From Streptomyces sp. (GTDB lineage: Bacteria; Actinomycetota; Actinomycetes; Streptomycetales; Streptomycetaceae), in NCBI GenBank assembly GCA_013362785.1, contig JABFVM010000321.1, positions 1 through 50,005 on the forward strand: a stretch of DNA of 50,005 bases, in the 5' to 3' direction. Below, piece after piece: positions 37,398 to 46,547 of the stretch; positions within the stretch are counted from its first letter, which is position 1; each line of letters opens with the position of its first letter. Both the position numbers and the translations under genes were made by a program. The notes below the pieces were generated by a model. The model worked only from the letters and a program-made list of their open reading frames with translations, did not search any database and was not told where the DNA came from.

Positions 37398-39015
37398 CAG
37401 TGCCCTCCGCGCGGAGGCGGTCGGCGATCAGCCGGCCGAGCGCCTTCTTGTCGATCTTGCCCACCGAGGTCCGGGGAAAGGCCTCGACGACCTCCACCCG
37501 GTCGGGGAGCTTATACGCGGCGACCCCCCGCTCGGTGAGGAATGCCGCCAACTCCCGCTGCCCCGGGGCCTGTTCGCGCGGGACGAGATAGGCGCAGGTG
37601 CGCTCGCCCATCGTCTCGTCGGGCATGCCGACCACGGCCGCGTCGTGCACGCCCGGGTGGGCGAGGATGTGGTTCTCCAGCTCCTCGGCGGAGATCTTGT
37701 CGCCGCCCCGGTTGATCTGGTCCTTGGCCCGGCCCTCCACGACCAGATGCCCGGAGGGCAGGATCCGCACCAGGTCGCCGGTGCGGTAGTGGCCGTCGGC
37801 GGTGAAGGCGCGGGAGTTGTGCTCGGCGGCGCGGTAGTAGCCGCGCAGGGTGTAGGGGCCGCGGGTGAGCAACTCGCCGCTCTCGCCGGGCGGTACGTCG
37901 CGGTCGTCCTCGTCGACCACGCGGAGCTCGTCGGCGGGGGACATCGGCCGGCCCTGGGTGCCGGTCACCAGCTCGGGCGGATCGTCGAGCCGGGTGTAGT
38001 TGAGCAGCCCCTCGGCCATCCCGAACACCTGCTGGAGCGTGCAGCCGAGGGCCGGCTCGACCCGGGCCGCGGGCTCGGCGCCCAGTTTGGAGCCGCCGAC
38101 CTGGAGCAGGCCCAGCGAGGTGAGGTCGGCCTCCTCCCACTCCACCGCGTCCAGCCACAGCAGCGCGATCGGCGGGACCACGGCGGTGGCGGTGACCTTC
38201 TCCCGTTCGATGAGCTCGAAGGCGTCCTCCGGGCTCGGTGTGGGGGAGAGGACGACGGTGCCGCCCGCCATCAGGGTGCCCAGCAGTCCGGGGCAGGCCA
38301 GCGCGAAGTTGTGCGCGGTCGGCAGCACCACCAGGTAGACGGTGTCGCGGTCGAACCCGCAGACCTCCGCGCTCGCACGGACGTTGTACGCGTAGTCGTC
38401 GTGGGTGCGCGGGATGAGCTTCGGCTTGCCGGTCGTGCCGCCCGACAGCAGCAGTACGGCCACGTCCCCGGGGTCGCGCCCCGGCAGCGGGGCCGGTTCG
38501 GCGTCCACCTCGGCGAGCGCGGTGAACTCGGCGGCGTCGCCCGCCACCAGGATGTACTCGACCCCGGGCACGGCCTTGCGCAGGGCCCGGGCGAGCCCGC
38601 GATGATCGAAACCGTCGTGCAGATCCGGGATCGCGTACGCCGTCGCGCCGGCCACCTCGGCGACATGCACGATCTCGCTCTCGCGGTGCGCGGGCAGCGT
38701 GAGCACCGGTATCGCACCCGCCCGCAGCAGCGCGAAGAACAGCACTACGAACGCGTCGGTGTTGGGCAGCTGGACCACCACACGGTCGCCGTCCCCGATG
38801 CCGAGCCGTCGCAGTCCCGCGGCCATCCGGTCGGCGCGCAGATCGAGTTCGGCGTACGTCCACCGGTTGCCGTCGGCGTCCACGAGCGCCGTCCGCGTCG
38901 GCTCGCGCTCGGCGCTGTCCGTGAGCAGCCGGTCCAGTGGCCGCCCCTCCCAGTAACCCTCCGCGCGGTACTTCTCGGCCAACAGGTCCGGCCAGGGCAC
39001 CCAACCGTCGAGCAT
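37387..39015 (-). CDS. Salicylate-AMP ligase (aryl-capping adenylation enzyme)
   Basis: A stand-alone adenylating enzyme of the EntE/DhbE/MbtA family (542 residues) that activates an aryl acid for loading on an aryl carrier protein. Motifs include LLLSGGTTGKPKLIPRTH (A3), FGMAEGLLNYTR (A5), YRTGDLVR (A7) and GKIDKKAL (A10 lysine). Two residues that separate salicylate from 2,3-dihydroxybenzoate enzymes are visible: Cys241 (AHNFALACPG) and Leu338 (EGLLNY), where DhbE has Ser240 and Val337. This agrees with the salicylate synthase gene facing it. The ATG at 39015 has GGGAG at six bases; a TTG at 39021 is too close to that site. The iron box at 39036-39054 lies 21 bases upstream. Confidence 0.93.
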   Translation of the reverse strand: MLDGWVPWPDLLAEKYRAEGYWEGRPLDRLLTDSAEREPTRTALVDADGNRWTYAELDLRADRMAAGLRRLGIGDGDRVVVQLPNTDAFVVLFFALLRAGAIPVLTLPAHRESEIVHVAEVAGATAYAIPDLHDGFDHRGLARALRKAVPGVEYILVAGDAAEFTALAEVDAEPAPLPGRDPGDVAVLLLSGGTTGKPKLIPRTHDDYAYNVRASAEVCGFDRDTVYLVVLPTAHNFALACPGLLGTLMAGGTVVLSPTPSPEDAFELIEREKVTATAVVPPIALLWLDAVEWEEADLTSLGLLQVGGSKLGAEPAARVEPALGCTLQQVFGMAEGLLNYTRLDDPPELVTGTQGRPMSPADELRVVDEDDRDVPPGESGELLTRGPYTLRGYYRAAEHNSRAFTADGHYRTGDLVRILPSGHLVVEGRAKDQINRGGDKISAEELENHILAHPGVHDAAVVGMPDETMGERTCAYLVPREQAPGQRELAAFLTERGVAAYKLPDRVEVVEAFPRTSVGKIDKKALGRLIADRLRAEGTGGD

Positions 39016-39035
39016 GCTCAACTCCCGCCTGCTGT

Positions 39036-39054
39036 TTAGGAAAGGCTTGCCTAA
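39036..39054 (-). promoter_or_regulatory. IdeR/DmdR iron box, leftward operon
   Basis: TTAGGAAAGGCTTGCCTAA is a 19-bp dyad (TTAGG-N9-CCTAA) that matches the actinobacterial iron box TTAGGTTAGGCTCACCTAA at 15 of 19 positions. It should repress the ligase-permease operon when iron is plentiful. Confidence 0.85.
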
Positions 39055-39126
39055 TGAATCAGCGCGGTCAAGCCTGGGGGTGTGATCTGGACGGCGCCGC
39101 GCTGGGGCGGCTAGGGTCGGTACTGA

Positions 39127-39145
39127 TTAGGTTAGGTTAACCTAA
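39127..39145 (+). promoter_or_regulatory. IdeR/DmdR iron box, rightward operon
   Basis: TTAGGTTAGGTTAACCTAA matches the iron box at 17 of 19 positions, 18 bases before the TTG start of salicylate synthase. It controls the synthase, exporter and hydrolase genes. Confidence 0.92.
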
Positions 39146-39163
39146 GTCCAGGGAGGTAGGTCC

Positions 39164-40477
39164 TTGCTGCGTTATCGGAGCGCGGAGACGGAACTGCCGG
39201 GAGACCCCGTCCAGTTGGCGGCGAAACTGGCGGAGTCGGGCTTGTTCGACCAGTACGTGATCTACGAACAGAACGGCGACGTCTGGTTCGCCGGAGGGGC
39301 GCTCGGCGAGATCCTGGTCGGTCGCTCCGAGATCCGCCGCCGATGGCTCGACGAGGAAACCGTGGCCCCGCTCGGGCCGCATCCGCTGCGCCAGGTCCAC
39401 GAGGAACTCGAACGGACGGCCGTCGAGGGCTGGCACGCCTACGGCTGGATGGCCTTCGAGTTCTCCCACCTCCACGCCGGCCGCCCCGACCGCGCGGGCG
39501 ACGACGACCTGCTCCATCTGCTCGTCCCGCACAGCGAAGTGAGGCTCGGTCGGAAAACCGCCCTCGTCCGCAGCGCGGACCAGGAGACGCTGGACGCGCT
39601 GCTCGCGTTACTCGACCGCGCCGACGCGCACCCCACCGCCGTACCCCGCCCCATCGACGTGTCGGACGCCGAGAGCCGCTACCCCGACATGGTCGCCCAG
39701 GCCATCGAGGAGATACGGACGTCCGACCTCCAGAAGGTCATCCTCTCCCGCTCCGTCGACGTGCCCTTCCCGGTCGACTTCGTCGCCACCTACGTCCACG
39801 GCCGCTCGCACAACACCCCCGCCCGCTCCTTCCTGTTGAGCCTCGGCGGACGCCGGGTCGCCGGATTCAGCCCCGAGACCGTCGCCGAGGTGAGCGCGGC
39901 CGGCGAGGTCGTCACCCAGCCGCTCGCCGGCACCCGCGCCCGCGGCTTCGGTGAGCGGGAGGACGAGCGGCTGCGCGCCGAACTCCTCGCCGATCCCAAG
40001 GAGATCTCCGAACACGTGCTGTCCGTCAAACTCGCCGAGGAAGAGATGGCCACCGTCTGCCGCCCCGGCACGGTCTCGGTGCGCGACCTGCTGAGCGTCC
40101 GCCGCCGCGGCAGCGTGCAGCACCTCGGCTCCAGCGTGCACGGTCTGCTCGCCGACACGGCCACCGCCTGGGACGCCCTGCGGGCGGTGTTCCCCGCCGT
40201 GACCGCCTCCGGCATCCCCAAGGGCCCGGCCTACGACTGCATCGCACGGCTGGAGAAGGAACCGCGCGGCATCTACAGCGGAGCCGTGCTCCGGGCCGGC
40301 GGCGACGGATCCCTCGACGCGGCCCTGGTGCTGCGCAGCATCTTCGAGGAGGACGGCCGCACCTGGCTGCGGGCCGGCGCCGGCATCCTCGCCGGGTCGA
40401 CACCGGCCCGGGAGCTGGAGGAGACCTGCGAGAAACTGCGCAGCGTCGCCCCCTACGTCGTTCCCGCACAGGGTTAG
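39164..40477 (+). CDS. mbtI: Salicylate synthase (MbtI-type)
   Basis: A Mg2+-dependent chorismate-utilising enzyme that converts chorismate through isochorismate to salicylate. The 437-residue product matches mycobacterial MbtI along its length, for example KVILSRSVDVPFPVDF with the catalytic lysine, RSHNTPARSFLLSLGG, QPLAGTRARGFG, RGSVQHLGSSV, FPAVTASGIPKGPA and RTWLRAGAGI. The start is TTG at 39164, preceded by GGGAGG at seven bases. A TTA codon lies at 39608-39610 (codon 149), so translation probably needs the bldA tRNA. It heads the rightward siderophore genes behind an iron box and provides the cap for the facing ligase. Confidence 0.95.
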   Translation: MLRYRSAETELPGDPVQLAAKLAESGLFDQYVIYEQNGDVWFAGGALGEILVGRSEIRRRWLDEETVAPLGPHPLRQVHEELERTAVEGWHAYGWMAFEFSHLHAGRPDRAGDDDLLHLLVPHSEVRLGRKTALVRSADQETLDALLALLDRADAHPTAVPRPIDVSDAESRYPDMVAQAIEEIRTSDLQKVILSRSVDVPFPVDFVATYVHGRSHNTPARSFLLSLGGRRVAGFSPETVAEVSAAGEVVTQPLAGTRARGFGEREDERLRAELLADPKEISEHVLSVKLAEEEMATVCRPGTVSVRDLLSVRRRGSVQHLGSSVHGLLADTATAWDALRAVFPAVTASGIPKGPAYDCIARLEKEPRGIYSGAVLRAGGDGSLDAALVLRSIFEEDGRTWLRAGAGILAGSTPARELEETCEKLRSVAPYVVPAQG

Positions 40478-40485
40478 GGGCGCGC

Positions 40486-41781
40486 GTGCGACTGGGAGAA
40501 GTGGTCGTCGACGTAGCGCCGTTGCGCTCCAGCAGGGACTTCAGACTGATCTTCGCCACCCAGGCGATCTCCATGGTGGGCACCCACCTCACCTCGGTGG
40601 CGGCCAGCCTGCAGATCTACACCCTCACCGGCTCGTCGGTCCAAGTGGGCCTGATGAGCCTGGTGCTGGGCCTGTCGCTGCTGGTCGGGCTGATCACCGG
40701 CGGCCTGCTCGCCGACCGGGTCGACCGGCGCCGGGTCATGCTCGTCACCCGGGCCGTGACCGCGCTCGTGATCGCGGGGCTCGCGGTGAACGCGGCGCTG
40801 CCCGACCCGCGGGTGTGGTTCGTCTTCGTGGCGGCCGTACTGGCCGGCTTCACCGCCGGGCTTGGCGGACCGGCCCTGATGGCCGCGACGCCCGCCCTGG
40901 TGACCCCCGGGCAACTGGCCGCGGCCGGCGCGCTGACCACCCTCACCGCCCAACTCGGCGGCATGGTCGGCCCGTCCCTCGCGGGCGTGATCGCGGCCGG
41001 ACCCGGCGTCGCCTGGTGCTTCGCGATCGACGCGGCCATATACGTCGTAGGACTCGCCCTGCTCGCACCGCTGCCGAAACTTCCCCCCGAGGGGTCGGCC
41101 GAGGCGCAGCATCCGCTGAAGGCGATGGGGGAGGGGCTGCGCTTCCTGCGCGGCAACCAGGTGGTGGCGGGACTGCTGCTGATCGACGTGTGCGCCGTGG
41201 TCTTCGCGATGCCGTACGCGCTGTTCCCCGAGCTCGGTACCGAGCACTTCGGCGGCGGACCGTCCACCGTCGGACTGCTCTACACCGCGCCCGCGGTCGG
41301 CTCCTTCTTCGGGGCGCTGACCAGCGGCTGGACCGGCCGGGTGCACCACACCGGGCGGGCACTGATCGGCTCGGTCGTGGTGTGGGGCGTGGCGATCACC
41401 TGCTTCGGCCTGAGCCCGAACCTGGGGTTCGCGCTGGTCTTCCTGGCCCTCGCCGGCCTGGGCGACACCGCCTCGGAGATCCTGCGCCGCGCCCTGCTCC
41501 AGCACTACACGCCGGACCGGCTCCAGGGCCGGGTCGGCAGCCTCTGGCTCGCCCAGGCCACCGCCGGACCCTCCGTCGGCAACGTCGAGGCGGGCCTGGT
41601 GTCCAGGGCGCTCGGCTCGGCCGGCGGGGCCGTGGTGGTCGGCGGACTGGTCTGCCTGGCCGGCGTCGGGGCCCTGGCCCTGGCCATGCCGGGGCTGCGC
41701 AGGGCCACGCTCAGCCGGCCGCCGGACACCGACGGGGACGACCGGGCGGCGCCCGCCGAAGCGTCCCCGGCAGCCGACTGA
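40486..41781 (+). CDS. MFS siderophore exporter (EntS-like)
   Basis: A 431-residue, twelve-helix major facilitator of the EntS branch (enterobactin exporter and relatives). It has the loop 2-3 motif GGLLADRVDRRRVMLVTRAV and the second-half counterpart SGWTGRVHHTGRALIGS, with GGPALMAATPALVTPGQL between helices. The hydrophilic C-terminus is Asp/Pro-rich. It starts with GTG eight bases after the salicylate synthase stop, so it belongs to the same operon, and probably exports the finished siderophore. Confidence 0.9.
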   Translation: MRLGEVVVDVAPLRSSRDFRLIFATQAISMVGTHLTSVAASLQIYTLTGSSVQVGLMSLVLGLSLLVGLITGGLLADRVDRRRVMLVTRAVTALVIAGLAVNAALPDPRVWFVFVAAVLAGFTAGLGGPALMAATPALVTPGQLAAAGALTTLTAQLGGMVGPSLAGVIAAGPGVAWCFAIDAAIYVVGLALLAPLPKLPPEGSAEAQHPLKAMGEGLRFLRGNQVVAGLLLIDVCAVVFAMPYALFPELGTEHFGGGPSTVGLLYTAPAVGSFFGALTSGWTGRVHHTGRALIGSVVVWGVAITCFGLSPNLGFALVFLALAGLGDTASEILRRALLQHYTPDRLQGRVGSLWLAQATAGPSVGNVEAGLVSRALGSAGGAVVVGGLVCLAGVGALALAMPGLRRATLSRPPDTDGDDRAAPAEASPAAD

Positions 41782-41810
41782 CACAGCCTCGGACGACAGG
41801 GCGGTGAACC

Positions 41811-42656
41811 ATGCCGAGCGCGCGGATCAACGGAATCCGGCTGCACTACGAGGACACCGGCCACGGCGATCCGGTGGTCCTGGTGATGGGCCAGGGCGCC
41901 GCGGGCCGGGCCTGGCACCTCCACCAGGTGCCGGACCTGGTCGACGCCGGATACCGGGTCGTCACCTTCGACAACCGCGGCATCCCGCCGACCGACGAGT
42001 GCCCGGACGGCTTCACCGTCGACGACCTGGTGGCCGACACGGCCGGCCTGGCCGAGCACCTCGGCCTCGCGCCGTGCCGGTTCGTCGGAGTCTCCATGGG
42101 GGCGTACGTCGTCCAGGAACTGATGCTGGCCCGGCCCCGCCTCGTCCGGCAGGGCGTGCTGATCGCCACCCGCGGCCGTACGGACGTACTGCGCGCCGCG
42201 ATGGCCGACGCCGAACGCGCCCTCCACGACAGCGGGTCGGAGCTGCCGCCCGCCTACACCGCATGGATCCGCGCCCTGCAGAACCTGTCACCGGCCACCC
42301 TGGACGACGAGCGGCAGGTCCAGGACTGGCTGGAGCTCTTCGAGTTCTCACCGCAGCCCCGAGGGCCCGGCGTCCGGGCCCAGTTGGACCTGGAGATCCC
42401 CGACGGCCGACTGGAGGCCTACCGGGCGATCGACGTGCCCTGCCTGGTCGTCGGCTTCGCCGACGACGTCATCCTCCCGCCGCACCTGGGCCGCGAGGTC
42501 GCCGACGCCATCCCCGGTGCCGTCCACCAGGAGATCAAGGGCTGCGGGCACTACGGCTACCTGGAACGCCCGGACGAACTGAACCGGGTGCTCCTGGAGT
42601 TCTTCAGCGACCGTTCTTCAGCGACCGTCCTTCCCCACCCGGCGAAGTTAAATTAG
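41811..42656 (+). CDS. Alpha/beta hydrolase
   Basis: A 281-residue serine hydrolase. The nucleophile elbow is GVSMGA (about residue 98), the acid is probably in GFADDVILPPHLG, and the catalytic His is in GCGHYGYLERPDELNRVLLEFF. An oxyanion-type GQGAAGRAW lies near the N-terminus. Position between the exporter and the NRPS genes suggests an editing thioesterase-like role or esterase release of iron from the siderophore; neither can be shown. The penultimate sense codon is TTA (42648-42650) and its TAG stop lies inside the next iron box. It starts 29 bases after the exporter gene with a GGGCGGTGA site. Confidence 0.85.
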   Translation: MPSARINGIRLHYEDTGHGDPVVLVMGQGAAGRAWHLHQVPDLVDAGYRVVTFDNRGIPPTDECPDGFTVDDLVADTAGLAEHLGLAPCRFVGVSMGAYVVQELMLARPRLVRQGVLIATRGRTDVLRAAMADAERALHDSGSELPPAYTAWIRALQNLSPATLDDERQVQDWLELFEFSPQPRGPGVRAQLDLEIPDGRLEAYRAIDVPCLVVGFADDVILPPHLGREVADAIPGAVHQEIKGCGHYGYLERPDELNRVLLEFFSDRSSATVLPHPAKLN

Positions 42657-42671
42657 GTTAGCCTCACCTAA
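42653..42671 (+). promoter_or_regulatory. IdeR/DmdR iron box before the NRPS operon
   Basis: TTAGGTTAGCCTCACCTAA matches the iron box at 18 of 19 positions. It overlaps the hydrolase stop codon and lies 19 bases before the panD start. Confidence 0.93.
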
Positions 42672-42690
42672 GTAGTCTCCTCAGGGGGTC

Positions 42691-43146
42691 ATGGTGCACC
42701 GCACCTTGCTGAACGGCAAGATCCACCGAGCCACCGTCACCCAGGCAGACCTGCACTACGTGGGATCCCTGACGATCGATCAGGACCTCATGGAGGCCGC
42801 CGACATCGTCGAGGGCGAAGCGGTCCAGGTCGTCGACATCGACAACGGCGCCCGGCTCACCACCTACGCCATCACCGGTGACCGCGGCAGCGGCGTCATC
42901 GGGATCAACGGCGCCGCCGCCCATCTCGTCCACCCCGGTCACCTGGTGATCATCATGTCCTTCACCGCGCTCGCCGAGTCCGAGCGTGCCACCCACCGGC
43001 CCCGGGTCGTCCACGTCGACAAGGCCAACCGGGTCGTCGCGCTCGGCGCCGACCCCGCCGAACCGGTACCGGGCGCGGCCGACCAGTTCACCGGCGCCTT
43101 CACCCACGCCGCGGCACATCCGTCCGGCGAGCAGGAGAGGAACTGA
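42691..43146 (+). CDS. panD: Aspartate 1-decarboxylase
   Basis: A pyruvoyl-dependent enzyme that makes beta-alanine from L-aspartate. The 151-residue proenzyme shows [21 protein letters not shown]; self-cleavage is expected between Gly and Ser (about 25-26). The active-site residues in GARLTTYAI and the [15 protein letters not shown] core are present. It is longer than typical PanD by about 15-20 C-terminal residues. It sits under its own iron box in front of mbtH and the NRPSs, so it probably feeds beta-alanine to the siderophore and not mainly to pantothenate. The gap to mbtH is three bases. Confidence 0.95.
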   Translation: MVHRTLLNGKIHRATVTQADLHYVGSLTIDQDLMEAADIVEGEAVQVVDIDNGARLTTYAITGDRGSGVIGINGAAAHLVHPGHLVIIMSFTALAESERATHRPRVVHVDKANRVVALGADPAEPVPGAADQFTGAFTHAAAHPSGEQERN

Positions 43147-43149
43147 GCC

Positions 43150-43368
43150 ATGGCCAACCCCTTCGACGACGACAGCGGCGTCTTCCGTGTCCTGGTCAAC
43201 GACGAGGGTCAGCACTCCCTGTGGCCGGACTTCGCCCCCGTCCCCGACGGCTGGTCCTCCGTGCACGGCCCGGCCGACCGGGCCGCCTGTCTGGAGTACA
43301 TCGAACGGCACTGGACGGACATGCGCCCGCGCAGCCTCGCCGAGGCCATGCGCCGGGCCGAGGGCTGA
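43150..43368 (+). CDS. mbtH: MbtH-like NRPS accessory protein
   Basis: A 72-residue MbtH-family protein that binds and stabilises NRPS adenylation domains. The family core is present: [33 protein letters not shown] and the C-terminal [13 protein letters not shown]. Its TGA stop overlaps the first NRPS start by one base, so translation of the partner is coupled. Confidence 0.97.
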   Translation: MANPFDDDSGVFRVLVNDEGQHSLWPDFAPVPDGWSSVHGPADRAACLEYIERHWTDMRPRSLAEAMRRAEG

Positions 43369-46300
43369 TGGCCGGCCGCCCGGCCGTGGAGGACGTCCTC
43401 CCCCTGTCGCCCATGCAGGAGGGAATGGTCTTCCACGCGCTGTACGACGTGCGGGGCCATGACGTCTACACCGGCCAGATGACCCTCCGTCTCGCCGGCC
43501 CGGTGGACGCGGCACGGATGGGCGCGGCGGTCGCGCGGCTGCTCGCCCGGCACGCCAACCTGCGGGCCGCGTTCCGCACTCAACGCTCCGGGCGCCCGGT
43601 CCAGGTGATCAGGAGCGCGGTCAGGACGCCCTGGCAGGTCACCGACCTGTCCGCCCTGCCGTCGGAGGAACGCGAACCGGCCCTGGAGCGGCTGCTCGCG
43701 CAGGACCGTGCCGAGCGGTTCGACCTGGCCCGGCCACCGCTGCTGCGGTTCCGTCTGGTCACGCTCGACGCACGCGACCACCGCCTGGTGATCTCCTCCC
43801 ACCACCTGCTCTGGGACGGCTGGTCCGCGCCCGTCCTGGTCCGCGAACTCTTCCAGCTGTACGCCTCGGACGGCGACCTCGACGCACTGCCGCGCGTACG
43901 GCCGTACCGCGACTACCTGGCCTGGCTGGCCAGGCAGGACAGGACGGCCGCCGAGCGTTCATGGCAGGCCGCACTGGAGGGGCTTGACGACCCGTCACTG
44001 ATCGCGCCGGACGCCCGGGACCTGCCCGCCGAGGAGCCCGAGCGGCTGGTACGGGAACTCTCCGAGCCGGACACCGAGGCCCTCACCGCCACCGCCCGGG
44101 CCCACGGTCTCACCGTCAGCACCGTGCTCCAGGGCCTGTGGGCCGTCCTGCTCGGCAGACTCACCGGCCGTACGGACGTCGTCCTCGGCGCCACAGTCTC
44201 CGGGCGCGACGCCGACGTCCCCGGCATCGAGTCGATGGTCGGCCTCTTCATCAACACCCTGCCGGTCCGCGTGCGGTTACGCCCCGCCGAACCCCTCGCC
44301 GACCTGCTGACCCGCCTCCAGTCCGAGCAGTCCGCACTCCTCGACCACCGGCACCTCGGCCTCGCCGACATCCAGCGCGCCGCCGGACACACGGTCCTGT
44401 TCGACACCCTGGTCGTCTTCGAGAGCTACCCCATCGACGACGACGGCATCGCCCGCGCCCTCGGGCCCGACGGCCTGCGCATGACGGGTGTCTCGGTCCA
44501 TGACGCCACGCACTATCCCCTGACCCTCACCGCGTTGCCCGGCACCCGGCTGACACTGACCTTCAGCCATCGGGCGAGCACACTGGACCGTGCTGCCGTG
44601 CCCCGCATCGCGTCCCAACTGGACGTGCTGCTCCGGGACTTCATCGAGCGGCCGGAAACCCCCGTGGCCCGGCTCGGCCCACCCCAGGCACACGAGCCGT
44701 ACGCCCGAAGCGAGCACCCCCTCCCGCACCTCACGGTCCGCGACCTGTTCGAGGACCAGGCGGCCCACACGCCCGACGCCCCCGCCGTCCTCCACGACAC
44801 CACCACCCTGACCTTCGCCGAACTCGACGCCCGCGCCGACCGGTTGGCGGCTGCCCTGACCGCACGGGGCGCGGGCCCGGAATCCGTCGTCGCCGTGGCC
44901 CTGCCCCGCAGCCCCGACCTGGTCACCGCGCTCCTCGCCGTACTGAAGGCCGGAGCCGCCTGCATGCCCATCGACCCGGGCTACCCGCCGGACCGCATCG
45001 TGCTGATGCTGGACGACGCCGGGCCCCGACTTGTGATCTGCGATCCGCCGACGACCCAACAGCTCGGCATCAAGCGGGAGTTGACGTGCCCGCCAGGCGC
45101 GGAGGCTGCCGCCGTACGAGAGCGACCGGCTCTGTCGCCCGATCACCCCGCGTACGTCATCTTCACCTCCGGCTCCACCGGCCGCCCCAAGGGCGTGATC
45201 GGAACCCAGCGGGCGCTGGCCAACCGGCTCCACTGGGGCCGGGAGCTGGGGGACGCCGGGCACGGTGTCCGCGTCTCGAAGAGCCCGCTGAGCTTCATCG
45301 ACGGCCTCACCGAGCTGCTCGGTGCCCTCGTCAACGGCGAGGCGGTCGCACTCGCCGACGACGAGGCGACCGGCGACCCGACGGCCCTCGCCGCACTGGC
45401 CGACCGCCACCGGGCCACCCTCCTCACCGCGGTCCCCAGCCTCTACACCACCCTGGTCGAATCCGCCCCGCCGGACGCCTTCGCCTCCGTCCGCACCTGG
45501 ATCTCCAGCGGCGAACCCCTCCCCGGCGAACTCGCCGAAGCGATCACCCGGCGCTGGCCACGGGCACGCCTGGTCAACCTCTACGGCTGCTCCGAGGCGG
45601 CCGGCGACAGCCTCGTGCATGTCCACGACGGCGGCGAAGGCCCGGTGCCGCTCGGACAGCCGATCGGGCACACGCGCGTCCACGTCCTCGACCCGTTCCT
45701 GCGGCCGTCCCCCGTCGGCGCCGTCGGCGAGCTGTACCTGGCCGGAGCCGGTCTGGCCCGCGGCTACCTCAACCAGCCGGGCCGCACCGCCGAACGGTTC
45801 GTCGCCGACCCCTTCGGCCCGCCGGGCAGCCGCCTCTACCGCACCGGCGACCTGGCGAGGCTGAGGGCCGACGGCACGGTGGAGTTCCTCGGCCGGGCCG
45901 ACGACCAGGTCAAGATCAGGGGCTTCCGGATCGAACCCGGCGAGATCGAGGCGGCGATACGGGCGCTGCCGGATGTCGGCAGGGCCGCGGTCGTGGTCCG
46001 GGAGGACGGCTCGGCCCCACGACGCCTGGTCGCCTACGTGACAGCCGCCCCCGGCACCGCCCTGGAACCCCTCACCCTGCGCCGCGCCCTCGCCGAGCGG
46101 TTGCCCGCCCATCTCGTCCCGTCGGCCGTGATGGTGCTGGACGACCTGCCGCGCACCCCCAGCGGCAAACTCGACCGACGCGCCCTGCCCGCCCCCGACT
46201 TCACGGAGACCAGCACCTTCGAACCGCCCCGCACCGAACCGGAGAAGGTGCTGTGCGGACTGTTCGCGGAGGTGCTCGGACTGGAACGGGTCGGCGTCCA

Positions 46301-46547
46301 CGACGACTTCTTCGAACGCGGCGGCGACAGCATCGTCTCGGTCCGCCTGGCCGACCGCGCCCGCAGAGCCGGACTCGCACTGTCCCCCCGGGACGTGTTC
46401 ACCCACCGCACCCCGGCCGGGCTCGCCCGGGCCCTGCCCGACGACACCGGCCCCGCGCCCGAGGAGTTCACTCCGACCGGCGCCCCACTGGTGTCACTCA
46501 GCCAGTCGCAGCTCGACAAGGTCAAGGCGAGGTGGAGGACTCGATGA
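43368..46547 (+). CDS. NRPS, C-A-T module, predicted beta-alanine
   Basis: A 1,059-residue single-module synthetase. Condensation domain (about 8-435) with SSHHLLWDGW; adenylation domain (about 460-960) with FTSGSTGRPKG, NLYGCSEAAGD, YRTGDLARL, RADDQVKIRGFRIEPGEIE and TPSGKLDRR; carrier domain with FFERGGDSIVSVRL (serine for phosphopantetheine, about 990). Aligning the pocket to GrsA by eye gives IDTTISLGDK. The acidic residue is shifted to the second position, as in beta-alanine domains (VDWVISLADK from memory). This fits the panD gene two genes upstream. It has no N-terminal loading module, so it accepts an intermediate from another enzyme, and has no thioesterase. A TTA codon is at 44277-44279 (codon 304). 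Confidence 0.95.
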   Translation: MAGRPAVEDVLPLSPMQEGMVFHALYDVRGHDVYTGQMTLRLAGPVDAARMGAAVARLLARHANLRAAFRTQRSGRPVQVIRSAVRTPWQVTDLSALPSEEREPALERLLAQDRAERFDLARPPLLRFRLVTLDARDHRLVISSHHLLWDGWSAPVLVRELFQLYASDGDLDALPRVRPYRDYLAWLARQDRTAAERSWQAALEGLDDPSLIAPDARDLPAEEPERLVRELSEPDTEALTATARAHGLTVSTVLQGLWAVLLGRLTGRTDVVLGATVSGRDADVPGIESMVGLFINTLPVRVRLRPAEPLADLLTRLQSEQSALLDHRHLGLADIQRAAGHTVLFDTLVVFESYPIDDDGIARALGPDGLRMTGVSVHDATHYPLTLTALPGTRLTLTFSHRASTLDRAAVPRIASQLDVLLRDFIERPETPVARLGPPQAHEPYARSEHPLPHLTVRDLFEDQAAHTPDAPAVLHDTTTLTFAELDARADRLAAALTARGAGPESVVAVALPRSPDLVTALLAVLKAGAACMPIDPGYPPDRIVLMLDDAGPRLVICDPPTTQQLGIKRELTCPPGAEAAAVRERPALSPDHPAYVIFTSGSTGRPKGVIGTQRALANRLHWGRELGDAGHGVRVSKSPLSFIDGLTELLGALVNGEAVALADDEATGDPTALAALADRHRATLLTAVPSLYTTLVESAPPDAFASVRTWISSGEPLPGELAEAITRRWPRARLVNLYGCSEAAGDSLVHVHDGGEGPVPLGQPIGHTRVHVLDPFLRPSPVGAVGELYLAGAGLARGYLNQPGRTAERFVADPFGPPGSRLYRTGDLARLRADGTVEFLGRADDQVKIRGFRIEPGEIEAAIRALPDVGRAAVVVREDGSAPRRLVAYVTAAPGTALEPLTLRRALAERLPAHLVPSAVMVLDDLPRTPSGKLDRRALPAPDFTETSTFEPPRTEPEKVLCGLFAEVLGLERVGVHDDFFERGGDSIVSVRLADRARRAGLALSPRDVFTHRTPAGLARALPDDTGPAPEEFTPTGAPLVSLSQSQLDKVKARWRTR

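Noticed and set aside
44277..46406. 709-codon leftward open frame opposite the first NRPS
   Set aside because: Antisense shadow; the NRPS motifs on the other strand are unambiguous.
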